From an uncultured Ruminococcus sp. (GTDB taxonomy: Bacteria; Bacillota; Clostridia; Oscillospirales; Acutalibacteraceae): 6,546 nucleotides of DNA. The notes under the pieces were generated by a model that made no database searches, was not told where the DNA came from, and saw nothing but the letters and a program-made list of their open reading frames with translations. Below, piece after piece: positions 5,733-6,546 of this stretch; positions within the stretch are counted from its first letter, which is position 1, and each line of letters starts with the position of its first letter. The stretch spans positions 1 through 6,546 of the forward strand of contig CACYBZ010000080.1 in assembly GCA_902772795.1 (NCBI GenBank), given 5' to 3'. The translations under genes and the position numbers were made by a program.

Positions 5733-6039
5733 AGAAGAACAGAAAGCCTGTAAGCGGTTTATCATCGAAGAAGTCAACAGAAACAAGAATGAGGAAATGA
5801 CGAGATTTCTGAAAATTATCTGTTTCCTTTTGAACAACCAATTCGGTTTTGGTAAAGGCAGAATTGAAAAGCTGATTGACTGTCTGACAACTTTTATGGA
5901 CGAAAACAAAGGTAATGAGATATTCTGGGATAAACTGGACGAGCATCTTATCGACAAAATGGGATTGCCTTTCAAGTGTGAAGACTATGAAGAATGTGAG
6001 TCGTTCATGAAAGAGAATAACAGAAAGAAAAATATTTAA
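5707..6039 (+). CDS. Small helical protein of unknown function
   Basis: This is a 110-residue, highly charged, mostly helical protein with no membrane segment. The central stretch FLKIICFLLNNQFGFGKGRI (about 34-53) is the most distinctive: a hydrophobic helix followed by a Gly/Phe turn and a basic residue. The N-terminus is basic (MKARRVLSKEEQKACKRF), and the C-terminus holds an acidic CEDYEECESF patch. It overlaps the polymerase gene by 26 bases in another frame, so it is very likely co-translated with it. A replication accessory role is a guess from position only. I recall similar short hypothetical proteins in phage replication regions, but no function. The start at ATG 5707 is supported by AAAGGAG 10 bases upstream. 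Confidence 0.85.
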   Translation: MKARRVLSKEEQKACKRFIIEEVNRNKNEEMTRFLKIICFLLNNQFGFGKGRIEKLIDCLTTFMDENKGNEIFWDKLDEHLIDKMGLPFKCEDYEECESFMKENNRKKNI

Positions 6040-6052
6040 GGAGTTGATATTT
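6037..6052 (+). promoter_or_regulatory. Ribosome binding site overlapping the previous stop codon
   Basis: TAAGGAG at 6037-6043 includes the TAA stop (6037-6039) of the preceding gene and lies 9 bases before the ATG at 6053. A terminating ribosome would sit on this site, which suggests coupled translation. It favours ATG 6053 over the upstream in-frame TTG at 6044, which directly abuts the Shine-Dalgarno sequence. Confidence 0.75.
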
Positions 6053-6448
6053 ATGGAAGAAACGAATTTTGATTGTCGCCACTGTGTGTTTAACAAAGGG
6101 CTTTACTGTGAGGCAGACGGAGATTGCTTTGAGGGTGAAAAACACGGAAATAAAGAGGTGCAGACAGAATTGTCGGTAAGAGATATTTACAAAATGGCGA
6201 TTGAAAAATGGGGACGTGAAGAACAGACAAATCTGGCAATTGAAGAAATGGCAGAACTTATGCAGGCTATCAATAAAACCAGACGCTACCCCGACAGTCT
6301 TAAAGCAAGAGATAACATTGCAGAAGAAATCGCAGACGTTTCCGTTATGTTGGAACAACTTATTCTGATTTACGATTGTCAGGAAAACGTTGAGGACTGG
6401 AAAGAACGTAAAGTCAGCAGAATATTGGAACATCTTATGAAATATTGA
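6053..6448 (+). CDS. MazG-like nucleotide pyrophosphohydrolase with an N-terminal cysteine cluster
   Basis: This is a 131-residue predicted cytoplasmic enzyme. The C-terminal two-thirds matches the all-alpha NTP pyrophosphatase (MazG/dUTPase-like) pattern: EEMAE with E64, E65 and E68, then EEIAD with E91, E92 and D95, the acidic residues that bind Mg2+ in this family. Such enzymes cleave (d)NTPs to (d)NMP and pyrophosphate. Phage members are thought to remove unwanted nucleotides, adjust the pool for replication, or act on alarmone signalling. The substrate cannot be read from this sequence. The first 25 residues hold C8, C11, C19 and C25 (C-X2-C-X7-C-X5-C), a possible zinc site not needed for the MazG fold. 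Position just after the polymerase fits a nucleotide-supply role. The family call is good; dCTPase, dUTPase or another specificity remains open. Confidence 0.88.
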   Translation: MEETNFDCRHCVFNKGLYCEADGDCFEGEKHGNKEVQTELSVRDIYKMAIEKWGREEQTNLAIEEMAELMQAINKTRRYPDSLKARDNIAEEIADVSVMLEQLILIYDCQENVEDWKERKVSRILEHLMKY

Positions 6449-6546
6449 TATTTGGCAGAAAATACAAAGTCTTTAATGGAGATAATACAACATTAAACGA
6501 CAAATTATCGGACAAAACACAGAGAGGGAGTTTTAAAAAGACTTTC
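6449..6546 (+). other. Gene-free tail of the window
   Basis: This A/T-rich stretch contains no supported gene. It holds a Shine-Dalgarno-like AGGGAG (6525-6530), but no ATG, GTG or TTG follows within the remaining 16 bases, so any downstream gene would start off the window. It also holds AAAGTCTTT (6466-6474) and its reverse complement AAAGACTTT (6537-6545), 62 bases apart. I see no G/C-rich hairpin with a T-run, so no terminator is called, and no convincing -35/-10 promoter pair. Confidence 0.5.

Noticed and set aside
5527..6096. Long open frame on the minus strand (about 189 codons) across the end of the polymerase gene and the next gene
   Set aside because: It lies opposite two well-supported + strand genes, has no ribosome binding site of the local type, and its translation is a Phe/Ser/Leu/His-rich run typical of antisense shadow.

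Overview
The window looks like part of the replication region of a tailed phage, or of a prophage or related mobile element, from a low-GC Firmicute. A gut clostridial host is my guess. The reasons are tightly packed genes on one strand, strong AAAGGAG-type ribosome binding sites before most genes, A/T-rich codon use, the standard stop codons, and small genes of unknown function around a very large replication gene. I see no integrase, structural gene, tRNA, rRNA, CRISPR array or insertion sequence. The host and the phage-versus-prophage status therefore remain inferences.

Layout from left to right, all on the + strand: (1) the last 15 codons of an upstream gene (1-48). (2) Four small genes of unknown function: a membrane-anchored protein with a basic stalk and an acidic head (63-590), a soluble conserved-looking protein (580-1140), and two more short proteins that each have one N-terminal membrane segment (1167-1493 and 1525-1710). 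(3) A giant gene (1707-5732, 1341 residues) that joins, in order, an SF3/D5-type helicase, an archaeo-eukaryotic (AEP/PrimPol) primase domain, a helical region, and a family B DNA polymerase with an intact 3'-5' proofreading exonuclease. (4) A small helical protein of unknown function (5707-6039). (5) A MazG-like nucleotide pyrophosphohydrolase with an N-terminal four-cysteine cluster (6053-6448). (6) A 98-base tail with no gene (6449-6546).

The genes overlap or lie within about 30 bases of each other, and several ribosome binding sites sit on or next to the preceding stop codon. This suggests one transcript with coupled translation. The giant protein carries unwinding, priming, synthesis and proofreading in one chain, so it could act as a near-complete replisome. 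The MazG-like enzyme would clean or adjust the nucleotide pool, and the three small membrane proteins could tether replication to the membrane.

The most unusual points are the three-enzyme fusion itself; a strong ribosome binding site and in-frame ATG inside it (3502-3521) that could give a separate polymerase-only product; non-standard polymerase motifs (KTDS instead of DTDS, SMHPS instead of SLYPS); and a cysteine-rich polymerase C-terminus.
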